Assembly: GCA_946965045.2 (NCBI GenBank)
Contig: OX337232.1
Coordinates: 2,976,001-3,040,000, forward strand
Reading direction: 5' to 3'
Length of the DNA: 64,000 nt
DNA from: Epithemia pelagica
Taxonomy: Eukaryota > Bacillariophyta > Bacillariophyceae > Surirellales > Surirellaceae
The stretch's first letter is position 1, and each line of letters starts with the position of its first letter. Below the pieces are notes generated by a model. That model was not told where the DNA came from, did not search any database, and saw only the letters and a list, made by a program, of their open reading frames with translations. This document shows positions 43,801-52,430 of the stretch, piece after piece. The translations under genes were made by a program, and so were the position numbers.

Positions 43801-44088
43801 GGGAACGTCCGGAAACAACGTCTCTTGATCATCTGCGGCTTGACATTGCCCACAGAAAAAAAAGCCATTCCATCGTTCCTCTCGATCCCTGCCAAAAACA
43901 GAACAAGGCTTGCAGTCATCTTTCGCGAATTCTTTACAGAGACGAGCGATCCTTTGTCGTTCAAGGGAACTGCAATGGGGAGGACGCTTTGCTTCACGTC
44001 GTTTTGAACGGGTTTGTAAGTTCGGAGATGGAGGAGCATTTTCAGCCCCTTTTTCCGCAATACGGGACGAATATCGAACCGACGACAT
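40804..44088 (-). CDS. Unknown Cys-rich coiled-coil protein (1094 aa)
   Basis: The first ATG is at 44086-44088 (MSSVRYSSRIAEK); the longer frame upstream uses GTG. Residues about 10-110 are basic, with Cys pairs (CSVFGRDR, FFFCGQCQ) that could form a small zinc finger. Residues about 120-250 are Ser/Glu rich. Residues about 235-305 are a coiled coil (LKKENDRLRSSRQEKDVLID). Residues about 560-620 hold a Cys block (NCDMSCDWKLSGRG, C-x2-C, C-x2-C-x3-C-H). The C-terminal third is helical and includes HLSEYMFHWKNLSRHTQQGW and YYFSRTQRGGATNQGRGQ. Very long intronless proteins of this style are often derived from mobile elements, and the D-W-K plus CxxC block is reminiscent of some transposases, but I cannot identify a catalytic triad. 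Confidence 0.6.
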   Translation of the reverse strand: MSSVRYSSRIAEKGAENAPPSPNLQTRSKRREAKRPPHCSSLERQRIARLCKEFAKDDCKPCSVFGRDREERWNGFFFCGQCQAADDQETLFPDVPINRRTENGPYTCIASHDNVVFPTDTVKIESVVKRSAKGKRKVPPRHSIPSDIAVQATKKTKTAPESDGSFDESSQSSEESEMDSIFKSSGEEEEECAKNTHQVSLHSGTAGLSSESRTDSTLTRSLFDDSTMSTSFLLNDLKKENDRLRSSRQEKDVLIDNLQREVLSFKLKLKQQQQVTKRQTRKIAKFKTKLLEVQRSNTELVIPTKATDKDRGDQIVKHIKMILIRSVRGHGKDSERASRFFQSFCQMILDSNIHHGVLQDTAVQIVGQHIRRTIFTPFRILQEMDKAGGVLNYEGIEILRRVESNGKARMRTIIPSTSSLQNCAASIELYGSRICPFRMIRNETSMTEGFYFRPADVMKIILKSGGLLTGDAVDRPIHMAQSIDGAVLTKHLSHTLGGLKFNDSSNPLSQSRNSVFPVVCVCGRETTPVVRGLFGRMIQEIDEAAITVLPTAHGIKPIRISTNCDMSCDWKLSGRGGAAKNCKFPCSKCAVKSADLHLASQLPSECKLCLHMCHTENDPNWVCRHIDMCTREHTALMKEEVKKFEAECPQICKTIESIRSESKIRTDEDPRFPPDDLQETSTDSIHFDYKNATIQDRREFSRNITNDLQLRKMSLEGSLEERHERLKVQHMSEWSFVQASLRVGQFKYEGVSTALVMMMDAVPCLLHLENRMGIKILSMCLKFGLTSTKNDEQEWISDQDKNSMEKKCKAFVEKVENILNTSIIGSMMHAQHWILPFDKETNTVSKICMDNVKIRKIVAEMDQLIDPMIVDDDKKAKWKKCIDHYRQAIEIANRKHNLSNEEIWNFQRQADYFFALWIDLCGAEGVTNYAHMIGSGHLSEYMFHWKNLSRHTQQGWEAFNSAFKSYYFSRTQRGGATNQGRGQQSRMKSMARWLQRRLVFMLGIPETEILEDNKANGQSDTGDKVDDWVLKNGGTIEFGQPIGVTVRNQDDVEHDAELVFDFTVGLNNGKEQNTPNEPVPLPADFETWSDDDSI

Positions 44089-45589
44089 GGTGCTATCGAC
44101 CAGGGTGGGCGTTGATGTCACATAGTCCTTATGGTCGGTTTGAATCCTCCGTCCTGTGTAGGATGAGGCAAGGAATCGTCAAATATCGACGAAAAAAACA
44201 GAACACCATTGTCATGGTCTTCCGGATGCATCGGCTTCGGGTTCTGCGATTGAGGTATTGAGAGACGATTGAAAAGCGACTACGGCTTTATATTGCATTC
44301 ATTTCTATATATTTTTTATATTCATTGAGAGCCAGATGAGCTTTGAAATTTTGTGAATGTATTCTCATAATTTGAGACTTAGCGAAATTTGGAAAATTGG
44401 GTTCCGCTTCGGGGCTGGAGTTGGAGGGTAAATCCGAGCATGGTAAGTCTTATGTAAGCATGGGTTATGGTTGTGAGACATATTGAGATAAAATGTGGAT
44501 AGTTACATAAGAGTTGGGAGCCTTTGATTACGTTGGAAATCGGATGCCTTCTAACAGGGAGTCACGGAGGTCTGTCACGGCAGAGTTGTGGTAATACTTA
44601 ACAAAAGTCTGGATAAAAATTTGGTACAGTTTCACTTATAGAAAAATTGTCGGTTTCTGGAACGGGATTCATTGGGTGAGGATGTGCTCGCGTGCCAAAT
44701 GTACCCCGAATGCTCCTATTGACGTCTCGAGCGTCAGCCCGTTTGCGCTAAAAATTATATAGATCGAAAGCTTATTACTAGACTCAAATTTCCATGTATA
44801 ATTTATATGTTCCATCTCACAATCCTGGAGAGCTACATGGAACTAAAAGAGGCTAAAAACGCAATCCAAACTTTGGCGTACCGGTTCTGGCCCCCCAGGC
44901 GCACCCAAGGGATGGCACCCTCCGGCCAGGCCCGCGAGGGGGTAAAGTACATAGACTTGCCGGCTAATGACTGTGGACGTTCATTAGACATTCATCTATC
45001 CTTCCCCATCTGAATGGCACCTTGCCAGAGGTGTTTTGTCTTTCGTCGCCAAAATTTTTGGAGTTCATCGATCCATCATAAGTAGGCTATGAGAGTGCGC
45101 AGAGCAACTCGCACGCGGTGGACTTAATTAACTCCCCCGAAATTTCATCCAACGCACGCGCGCGTGGTCGATTCCTATGTGTTCTTCGACTGCTATTACA
45201 GAAGCGGTTAAAAGTGTCACGCGATAGAAGGATAGTTAAGTTGTGGCGCGTGTCATATTGAATGTTCATCTCTAAAATTCGACTCCGAATGAGCCGGCCA
45301 TCCTCCTGTAGAAATGTACCAGGTCCTACGACGGGTGTTTATGCGACTGATTTTTAGAAACCCCCAGGGGTGTTAGTTTGCTCAGGCAGCAATATGATTG
45401 GGTGAGACCATGTCGTTCCACACAAAACACTTAAAGGAAAACTCAGAACGACATGTCTTACCATTTCAAAAATCAGTCCCCCCATCGCCCCCCAAACACG
45501 GATTGGCAGCTTGAAAATCTCACCAAGTGAGATTCCAAGTGCCGATCCGGTCGGTCGCGGCCGCCAAGTCTCATCTCGGAAAGACGACA
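44089..45589. other. Divergent intergenic region
   Basis: It lies between the starts of the minus-strand 1094-residue gene and the plus-strand transposase-like gene. It is AT-rich from about 44270 to 44800. An imperfect inverted repeat (GACCATGTCGTTCC at about 45407 and GAACGACATGTCTTACC at about 45446) lies upstream of the transposase-like gene. Confidence 0.4.
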
Positions 45590-48500
45590 ATGAGACATTG
45601 GCCACTTTTCTGGCCATCTCATCTCGTCGATGACACACCTGTAGAAAACGTAATAGAAAAGATGGTTAGTAGGTCACACCAAACAACACAATCTTGGGCT
45701 GCTCAACAGGCTGCAGCAAGGGCGGCAATGGGCCCCCAATCCCAACGACGAGGGAACATTTACAGTCGCTTGCCAGTGCCACAGGGGCAGCGACGCTCGG
45801 GCAACCAAACCATGACAGGAGTAGTGGAGTTTGAGCCCCACATAGACTGTTATGTCTGCAGGGCTGTCCACAATGGACAAAACAAGCCACACAGAGCCCA
45901 CCACATGCTCTGTCCACTCAACAAAACAACAAAGGGCAAGGCAAAGACACAGGAGAAGGGCCAGATCCAACGACTGCTCGACAAAGCAGCAAAACAACAC
46001 AAGAAGAACAACAATAGGCCAATGAATGGCACAGAACAACTCGCCCCAGGCAATGTCAGTGAGGAGGCACTGGGTGCCTTTTTTTCTGTTCGCAACAACA
46101 CGACGAAACAAGTGAAGACAACGGGCAAGCTCACGTTGGAGTCGTTGGCGACGAAGAAAAAGCCAGTAGAAAGGAAGGTTGGGAAAACATGTGACAGTCA
46201 CATACCAACGAGTGCACGCATGTCGGTCGAAAATTTCAAAACAGAAATTCTACATAGGACAAACATGCTGGTTGAGGCGAGTTCGATTGCTCCCAAGACC
46301 ATGCGGGCTCTCGCGTCACTTATTCAGGACACGTGCCTTCGTTCAAAGCGGAGTACAACGGTTCTAGAAGCTTTTTTCGAAGGTATGGAGTTTTGTGTAC
46401 CGGCTTGCTCTGGGAACACGTGTCCTTTGTACGACTCGTTTGTGGGACAGAAACTCTATGTAGTAGATTGGGAACTCTTTTTTCCAAACCAAGTACTGTT
46501 TTGTCCTACATGTGGAGGTAATCTCCAGCGGACGCGGACTAATTTCTCCAAGAATAAGTCGCTTTTCCCCCAATTCGGAATAAATGGTCCCCCAAGCTAC
46601 GCGATCGTGATGCACTATAAGTGCTCGGCATGTGGTGCCAATCACCAAGGCAACGAATCGCAATTTCTCGCGAAACTTCCTCCCCACATGGCCATGGCGT
46701 ACCCAGTCGACCCGAAATACGCGGTCGGCAACTCGCACCTCAAGACTGACGCGACGAGACTCATGGAGCGGCTCATGGTGACTCATGGGAATGCAATTCT
46801 ATGTGCAGAATATCTCTATGAATCAATCAACCAGTGCTATATGGACAAAACTATGAGATTCTACTCGGAGCTCCTAGCGACAGACCAAGCAAGTGACCAA
46901 CCTTATCCAAAGAAGGATGGCGAATGGCTCGTGTCTTATCCCCCTCAAGCGGACACCCTTCGTCAGATATACGAGCAGGGTGCTTACTCAGACTATGTGT
47001 GGTGGGGAGTATCCGATGTTGACCGACACCAGCGAGAAATACAAATGGTGAAGTGTAGATTATCGTTTGCTCAGGACCACACCTGGGAGGTGGTCAAGAA
47101 CTACCTTTCCAGTTGCAAGGCAAAGGTCCTGTGGGATGTTTGCACCGAGACAGGCGAGATTGCCTGTCTTGTCTTGGTGCAATCAACAAAGCTGCAAGAG
47201 ATTGCCCATGCAGCAGAGCAATTGTCGCGTCGTATCGGGTTTTCTCCCGTAATTATGTATTCCGATACCTGGCCCCACAAGGATGACTTTTGGGAACTGA
47301 TACTCGGAGCACGGTTGATTGGTAGGTTGGGGTTATTTCATTTTTTGCAGCGAATTACAAAGACGCTTCGACAGCGTCATTGCGACCATGGGCAAGCACT
47401 TCGTGATTTGAAGGCTTTCATCTATGAAGAGCACGATGAAGACCTTCAGAAAGTCATCCATGCCCTCAAGACCGGATTGTTGGGAAAGGAATACACAGAA
47501 GAAGAGATTTGTGAGATGAGAGCAACGAAAGTCTTTGCTCAACGATACAACAAATACATACGAAAAAGGATTCGTTCGGCCGAAGTCATCAAAGGGAAAC
47601 TCGACGAATTCAAGGTGAGGTACAAAGTCACCGCCTCAGATGGACAACCAGCTGCTCGTGGCCGTCTTGACCCAAAGTCGGGCCAGACTCTCTTCACTCC
47701 AGAAACACACGATGCCCTGGTGAATTGCAAAGAGAAGGCTCAGTTTTTGGCCGACCCAAAACCAATCGAAGAGATGTATTGTGAGTTGCCACCGAATCGC
47801 AATGCAAAACATGGTCTCCCTGAGTTTCGTGCTTACCGTGGCGAGAGCAAGTTGGAGTCGTTTCACGACAACCTTGCTCATTTTGGGAACTGTGGGATGC
47901 GCGAGTCATTGGCAGATGCACTAAATTTGTGCGGAACTGCCAGGTACAATCGTACCATTCGACACAAGCTCGCTCTGTTGGATATGAATCCAACAGAGCG
48001 AGCGCAAATCCCAGCTGGATGGGAGTCGGTTGCGCCGTTTGACAACCACTTGCAACTCGAATTTATAAACAAAATGGCAAGGGCAACTGGTGTTAGTGGG
48101 CCATTCGCTAACGTAGAACAAATCCCAGAGGACAACGGAGAACGATTTTTGTCTACTTACCTCAAGCAACAAATGGAAAGAGACAAAACCGTGCCAAAGC
48201 ATCCGCTCAATGATCGCTGTCAGTGTTCGTTGTGTCAGGGCAATGCCAAGAGATTGCCCCATGACAGCTCCATTCCACCCTTTGCTTCGTCAGCTTCCTC
48301 CTCGTCTGTTGTTGTGTCTGCTTCATCACCAACCATGGCCGAGATTTATTTGAATCCGTATTTTCCCCAAAGAGGACGGAAACAACCCAAGAGCACCGTC
48401 CAAATCGAAGAAATATCCGAAGAAATAGACAACAGCATCAGTTGTTGCGGTGATGTAGCACCAGAACAGTCGGTTCCGGTTGCGAAGGACGCAAACAAAC

Positions 48501-48988
48501 GAAAAGCCGGCAACAACACAACAACAGAATCCAACAATCCATCCAAAAAGCAACGCATAGAGCAGCAAACGAATGAGACAGAAACTGGTGAGATGGAAGC
48601 TACACCAGGAAATGCAACAAGGGAAGTGGTAAGCTTACCTTCTTTGTCACGACAACAGGCCCAGTTGCATACGGCGACACAGCAGAGCAACACGCAACAA
48701 ACAAAACAAACAACAAATCACCATGCACCACCAGCACAGCAATGCAATCGTCCACCATTCTTTGGACTCCCTGTTGCCATGGCCAAGTACTCCAACCTGT
48801 TGCCGCCACCACCACTCCATCCAGCTTTGTACCCGTGCCATCCGTTCGGCTATCCTCATCGTCCATCGCCACGAACTCAAATCCAGTTTTGTTGCGTGAA
48901 GCACAAAGAATACTACGACAGTGGCAAGAGGGGACGACCACCACACAGCAAAGACTGTCCAAAGCGGAATTTCCGAGGCTTCGATTGA
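45590..48988 (+). CDS. Transposase-like protein, DDE type suspected (1132 aa)
   Basis: I use ATG 45590 (MRHWPLFWPSHLV); ATG 45662 is an alternative and the frame is open upstream from a GTG. Residues about 85-105 contain a C-x2-C...H-x3-H-x3-C group. A zinc ribbon-like pair follows (C305-x2-C308, then C-x2-C in YKCSACGANHQG). A central block reads MYSDTWPHKDDFWE (Asp559) and GRLGLFHFLQRITKTLRQRHCDH. A later block reads ESKLESFHDNLAHFGNCGM (Glu752, Glu756). Spacing and context fit the Asp and Glu of an RNase H-fold transposase, such as those found in Kyakuja/Dileera/Zisupton-like and related long eukaryotic transposons; the superfamily is not settled. The C-terminus is Gln/Asn/Pro rich and ends with another Cys/His cluster (FCCVKHKEYY, HSKDCPKR). 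Intronless. Confidence 0.6.
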   Translation: MRHWPLFWPSHLVDDTPVENVIEKMVSRSHQTTQSWAAQQAAARAAMGPQSQRRGNIYSRLPVPQGQRRSGNQTMTGVVEFEPHIDCYVCRAVHNGQNKPHRAHHMLCPLNKTTKGKAKTQEKGQIQRLLDKAAKQHKKNNNRPMNGTEQLAPGNVSEEALGAFFSVRNNTTKQVKTTGKLTLESLATKKKPVERKVGKTCDSHIPTSARMSVENFKTEILHRTNMLVEASSIAPKTMRALASLIQDTCLRSKRSTTVLEAFFEGMEFCVPACSGNTCPLYDSFVGQKLYVVDWELFFPNQVLFCPTCGGNLQRTRTNFSKNKSLFPQFGINGPPSYAIVMHYKCSACGANHQGNESQFLAKLPPHMAMAYPVDPKYAVGNSHLKTDATRLMERLMVTHGNAILCAEYLYESINQCYMDKTMRFYSELLATDQASDQPYPKKDGEWLVSYPPQADTLRQIYEQGAYSDYVWWGVSDVDRHQREIQMVKCRLSFAQDHTWEVVKNYLSSCKAKVLWDVCTETGEIACLVLVQSTKLQEIAHAAEQLSRRIGFSPVIMYSDTWPHKDDFWELILGARLIGRLGLFHFLQRITKTLRQRHCDHGQALRDLKAFIYEEHDEDLQKVIHALKTGLLGKEYTEEEICEMRATKVFAQRYNKYIRKRIRSAEVIKGKLDEFKVRYKVTASDGQPAARGRLDPKSGQTLFTPETHDALVNCKEKAQFLADPKPIEEMYCELPPNRNAKHGLPEFRAYRGESKLESFHDNLAHFGNCGMRESLADALNLCGTARYNRTIRHKLALLDMNPTERAQIPAGWESVAPFDNHLQLEFINKMARATGVSGPFANVEQIPEDNGERFLSTYLKQQMERDKTVPKHPLNDRCQCSLCQGNAKRLPHDSSIPPFASSASSSSVVVSASSPTMAEIYLNPYFPQRGRKQPKSTVQIEEISEEIDNSISCCGDVAPEQSVPVAKDANKRKAGNNTTTESNNPSKKQRIEQQTNETETGEMEATPGNATREVVSLPSLSRQQAQLHTATQQSNTQQTKQTTNHHAPPAQQCNRPPFFGLPVAMAKYSNLLPPPPLHPALYPCHPFGYPHRPSPRTQIQFCCVKHKEYYDSGKRGRPPHSKDCPKRNFRGFD

Positions 48989-49630
48989 TCCGGGCTGTCC
49001 ATTTGTCGAGACGACAGGAAGGAAGATCCAATGGCACACCGAAAGACATGGCGATGCCATCCAGCCATCACAACCAATCCACCCACCCAAAAACCACCTT
49101 CATTACCACCACTGCATGCCCCATCATCGCTCCAATTACAAGAACTTAAAACATGAATCGACCAACAACCTGAATACCTGAATGACCAAGAACACAACAA
49201 GCACGACAAGATAGTTAGTAACAAAAATACGAAAAACAGAATTTATGAGACATCCATATCTTCTCTAGCCACCGTAGCACATGGAAAGGGCACCCGGAAA
49301 GTGACAAGGCTCTTGCGGAATTCGGGTGTCAAGTCAAACCTGTTGAACGACAGACAATTAAAGGTGAGAGGCCAATAAAGACAGAATGTTGCTACCGGTC
49401 TTGTAAGGGGAAAAATGCTTCCACGTACTTACCTGCCTGATCCCCCTCTGAGGACATGAAAGGTGATGTTACGACATGTCACAACAATCCTCGAAAATGC
49501 GAATGAAACGATCGAACCAGAACGATGGAATCCAGCTGCCAAAACTCTCCCCTTTTTCCTCCCCTTCTTCTTCCTCTCCTCCCCCTCCCCTTCTCTCTTC
49601 TGCCTTGGGCCCCCCCATTTTCCCCCCGGA

Positions 49631-49657
49631 TCGTGCGATAAAAAAAGGCCGGAGGGA
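49631..49657 (-). repeat. 27-nt word, right copy (inverted)
   Basis: It starts TCGTGCGAT, has an A run and ends GGCCGGAGGGA. It is the exact reverse complement of 38642-38668. Confidence 0.6.
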
Positions 49658-49704
49658 TCAGGCACCCTTTATTCAGTCGTGACCGGGACTCCGATACTGT
49701 CTAA

Positions 49705-49719
49705 TGACGTATGACGTCA
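49705..49719. promoter_or_regulatory. Two CRE-like TGACGT boxes
   Basis: TGACGT (49705-49710) and the palindrome TGACGTCA (49712-49719) lie about 300 bases before the first lipase copy. TGACGT/ACGTCA boxes are known bZIP targets in CO2/cAMP-responsive diatom promoters. The second lipase copy lacks them because the duplicated block begins downstream of this site. Function is inference. Confidence 0.35.
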
Positions 49720-49814
49720 TTCACTTACGGATGATGGCAAGGTACGTGGCTCCATATTATTGTGTGCAAATCGCATTGGACAAATGGAAACTGCAATTGG
49801 TTCGTCTCTTTCGT

Positions 49815-51161
49815 GTTCACTCACCGTTCCAACGATGGGTCCATAGTCCATACTCGCAGTCTATATCAAGAAAACAAGAATCAAGAATCCTTTTAGAACT
49901 CTGGAGAACACTCTTTGAAGCGAACCAACCATCCAGAGTTGAGAGTTGAGACATAAAACATACACAAGAAGAGCTGGCAACTTTCCACCCTCGCCCTCAT
50001 TCAAAATCAACGTCATGCCAAAAGAGGCTCCATGTGATTCCATAGGAAGTACAATTCCCTCTTCAGACTCTGCAGCTGAGAAATCAAAGTCGCCCGTTGT
50101 GGAAGACTCCAACGACAACTCCAATTGGTTATCACTTGATTCGTCATGCAACGACAATGATCGAAGTATGAATCACTTTGACCTGACTTCGACAAGACTG
50201 CGATCATCGAGTTGTAGTCTCTCTGAAAACAATGCACTTGTGGAGGATTCCAGTTTTTCAAAATTAGATTCGGACGTTGAGTCGAAGCCCTTGCGTTCAA
50301 AGCCGGACGAACCGGTTTGGTCCAGGACATTGTGGACGTTTCTGCTTGTGGGGACACTCGTGTTCTTGCTACCAGACTTGTTGACAGACAGTCCCTTCAA
50401 GTCTTTGGAAACTGGACACAAGTCGGTTTACGTCACCGGTGGTGGTTTCTCTGGGTTTTGGTTTACTCTAGGGAGATTGAACAGCGTCCAAGATTTATTG
50501 GATCGTGATTACTACTGTGTATCGGCTGGTTGCCTAGCTGTTGCGGCGGTGTTTCAGAACTACACGGTACACGAAATGATTGACAAGGCAGAGGATGCCC
50601 GATCCGGCTGGATGAATGGAAAACTCAACAGATACGAAGTTGTTCCACGATTTCTCGACAATATGCTCAATGCTTCGGCCTCGCCATCCAACAATCATCG
50701 CATCTGGAAGAACGACCAAGTTCTGTCCAAGATTAATATCATTACGACTGTGCCCCATTCTCAGTGGCCGTGGGGTGTGCAGATCGCGATTCGAAACCCA
50801 ACGTCCATGGAAGATTTGCGAACCATGCTGCTTCAAACAACTTGGATTCCCTTTGCGGTTGGACAGAGTTGGTGGTATTTGGGACACATGGATGGGGCCT
50901 TTTCGTTATTTTACCACCCACGATGTGCGTCGACGGTTCGACTCCCGATTAATTTGGACTTGATTTCCAATGCTCTGAATATTGGGTTGGACCGAGAGAA
51001 AGCAACAGAGTATTGGGAGCTAGGCTTGCAGTATGGTGTATAGTTCTCGATTTTGTAAATCAGAAATGGTATGTGTATAAAACAACAAGAAGCGGACAGC
51101 AATGCTTTTGTCGAATAGAATCAAAGGATTGATAACTTTCTCAACAATAAAGGTTCTATGA
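49815..51161 (+). repeat. Duplicated block, copy 1 (with lipase gene)
   Basis: It is homologous to about 58566-59906. Similarity starts near TGTTCACTCA (upstream of GGGTCCATAG), runs through the gene and the 3' UTR, and ends abruptly after AATAAAGGTTCTATGA, where copy 1 continues TGGGTG and copy 2 GAGAGA. The 3' part is almost identical; the 5' part has small indels. Confidence 0.85.
50015..51043 (+). CDS. Patatin-like lipase with one membrane helix, copy 1 (342 aa)
   Basis: The start is ATG 50015 (MPKEAPCDS), shared with copy 2; the frame upstream begins at a non-ATG codon. Residues 1-100 are Ser/Asp rich and look disordered. A membrane helix lies at about 105-125 (TLWTFLLVGTLVFLLPDLL). The catalytic domain follows: glycine-rich oxyanion loop GGGFSGFW (Gly142-144), nucleophile elbow V-S-A-G with Ser170, and D-G-A with Asp293, the Ser-Asp dyad of patatin/PNPLA acylhydrolases. 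The fold is short for the family. A role in membrane-lipid or triacylglycerol hydrolysis is inferred from the family. Confidence 0.75.
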   Translation: MPKEAPCDSIGSTIPSSDSAAEKSKSPVVEDSNDNSNWLSLDSSCNDNDRSMNHFDLTSTRLRSSSCSLSENNALVEDSSFSKLDSDVESKPLRSKPDEPVWSRTLWTFLLVGTLVFLLPDLLTDSPFKSLETGHKSVYVTGGGFSGFWFTLGRLNSVQDLLDRDYYCVSAGCLAVAAVFQNYTVHEMIDKAEDARSGWMNGKLNRYEVVPRFLDNMLNASASPSNNHRIWKNDQVLSKINIITTVPHSQWPWGVQIAIRNPTSMEDLRTMLLQTTWIPFAVGQSWWYLGHMDGAFSLFYHPRCASTVRLPINLDLISNALNIGLDREKATEYWELGLQYGV

Positions 51162-52430
51162 TGGGTGAATGTAACAATCAAACTATATTGTATTATGGGG
51201 GGATGGGGAGGGTTTGGGCACGAGTAGGTTGGTGAATAGGACAGTCAGAAAAAGAAGTGGACATTGAATCGGACAAGTGGAATACAGACAATCACAGTCG
51301 GATAATGCAAACCAAGCACTGTACAACGAGATTATTGACGAGCAAAAATCAGACAACTATCATATTATTAGAAGAGATTACATAGGTGTGTTTGTTCTGT
51401 TGCCATATGATGATATGATTTGAGTTCGACGGAAGGGGGAAAACGAGCGAAGTTGAGTTCATTGCATGACCAGCCATGAGCAAAGATATTGTCTGGTGAA
51501 GCCCCATCCACCCATTGAACAAAACAGATTCATTGTTGCATTCACCCACTCGATGTTTGATTGTTGTCTGGCTTTCCTGGTGAGTGATGTTGTTTCATAT
51601 GGAGGCTGTCTGAGTGTCCGATTGGTTGTCCCATTGTCCGATTCATTGTCCAAATGACTTCATCCCTGTCTTAAACAATTCCACACGCATGGGTGGGAAA
51701 GTTTGATTGTTGTTTTGCACCTCATTAGTGTCAACATCATCGTGGTGGTTGACTTTGGTGGTTAGTAGTGCCGGCCCAAGTCCATGGTCCATGTCCTGTT
51801 GTCCCTTGTCCATGTCCTGTTGTCCCTTGTCCGTGTCCTATTGTCCCTTGTCCGTGTCCTATTGTCCCATGTCCGTGTCCTATTGTCCGTTGTTCGTGTC
51901 CTATTGTCCGTTGTCCGATTCAATGGTCAGTTGTATTCCAGTTGCTAGCGTTCTCTATGCTTTCCTCAGTTACAATACTGCAAACTTTAAGAGAGTGAGA
52001 GCGCTAGAAAGTCTATTAAGATCTCCAACGGACCAATGGCAGACAGTGTCTGTGGAGGAAGTACTTATCATGCTATTGTGAGTGTTGTGACACATCAGTC
52101 AGTTAAATAATCATAAAAGGGCAGTACATTATGTGACACATGATGAATACATACAGGGCTATTGTGGATCATGTCCGAGTGTATCACTTTATAAGAGATG
52201 AAATCTACATAGGAGGACAACGGATGTCCAAGACCAAAACTTAGTTGGACACCTACTATTGCCCAGGGACCCTTTTCACACTATTATGGACAAAATACCT
52301 GGAGAGCAGATTTGTGAATTTCATCAAATATCACAGCAACGTCAGGCCACGTAGGCAGAAAGTGTGAAATGTGTGAAGTTTCACGCTTGTTAAGACCAGC
52401 CCTGACTGTACGAACAACTTTCTTTATTCA
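51044..52430. other. Intergenic region
   Basis: It contains the 3' UTR of the lipase copy, GTCCGATT/GTCCCATT microrepeats at about 51617-51652, and the 21-bp minisatellite. No gene is visible. Confidence 0.4.
51789..51918 (+). repeat. 21-bp minisatellite, about six units
   Basis: The unit CCATGTCCTGTTGTCCCTTGT drifts to CCGTGTCCTATTGTCCGTTGT towards the right. Because 21 is a multiple of three, the frame stays open (Cys-Pro repeats), but this is not evidence of coding. Confidence 0.85.

Larger units (their letters stand above)
48989..50014. other. Intergenic region
   Basis: It contains a pyrimidine-rich tract (49550-49625), the right copy of the 27-nt word (49631-49657), a CRE-like pair at 49705-49719 and, from about 49815, the left part of the duplicated block that includes the lipase gene. 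Confidence 0.4.
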
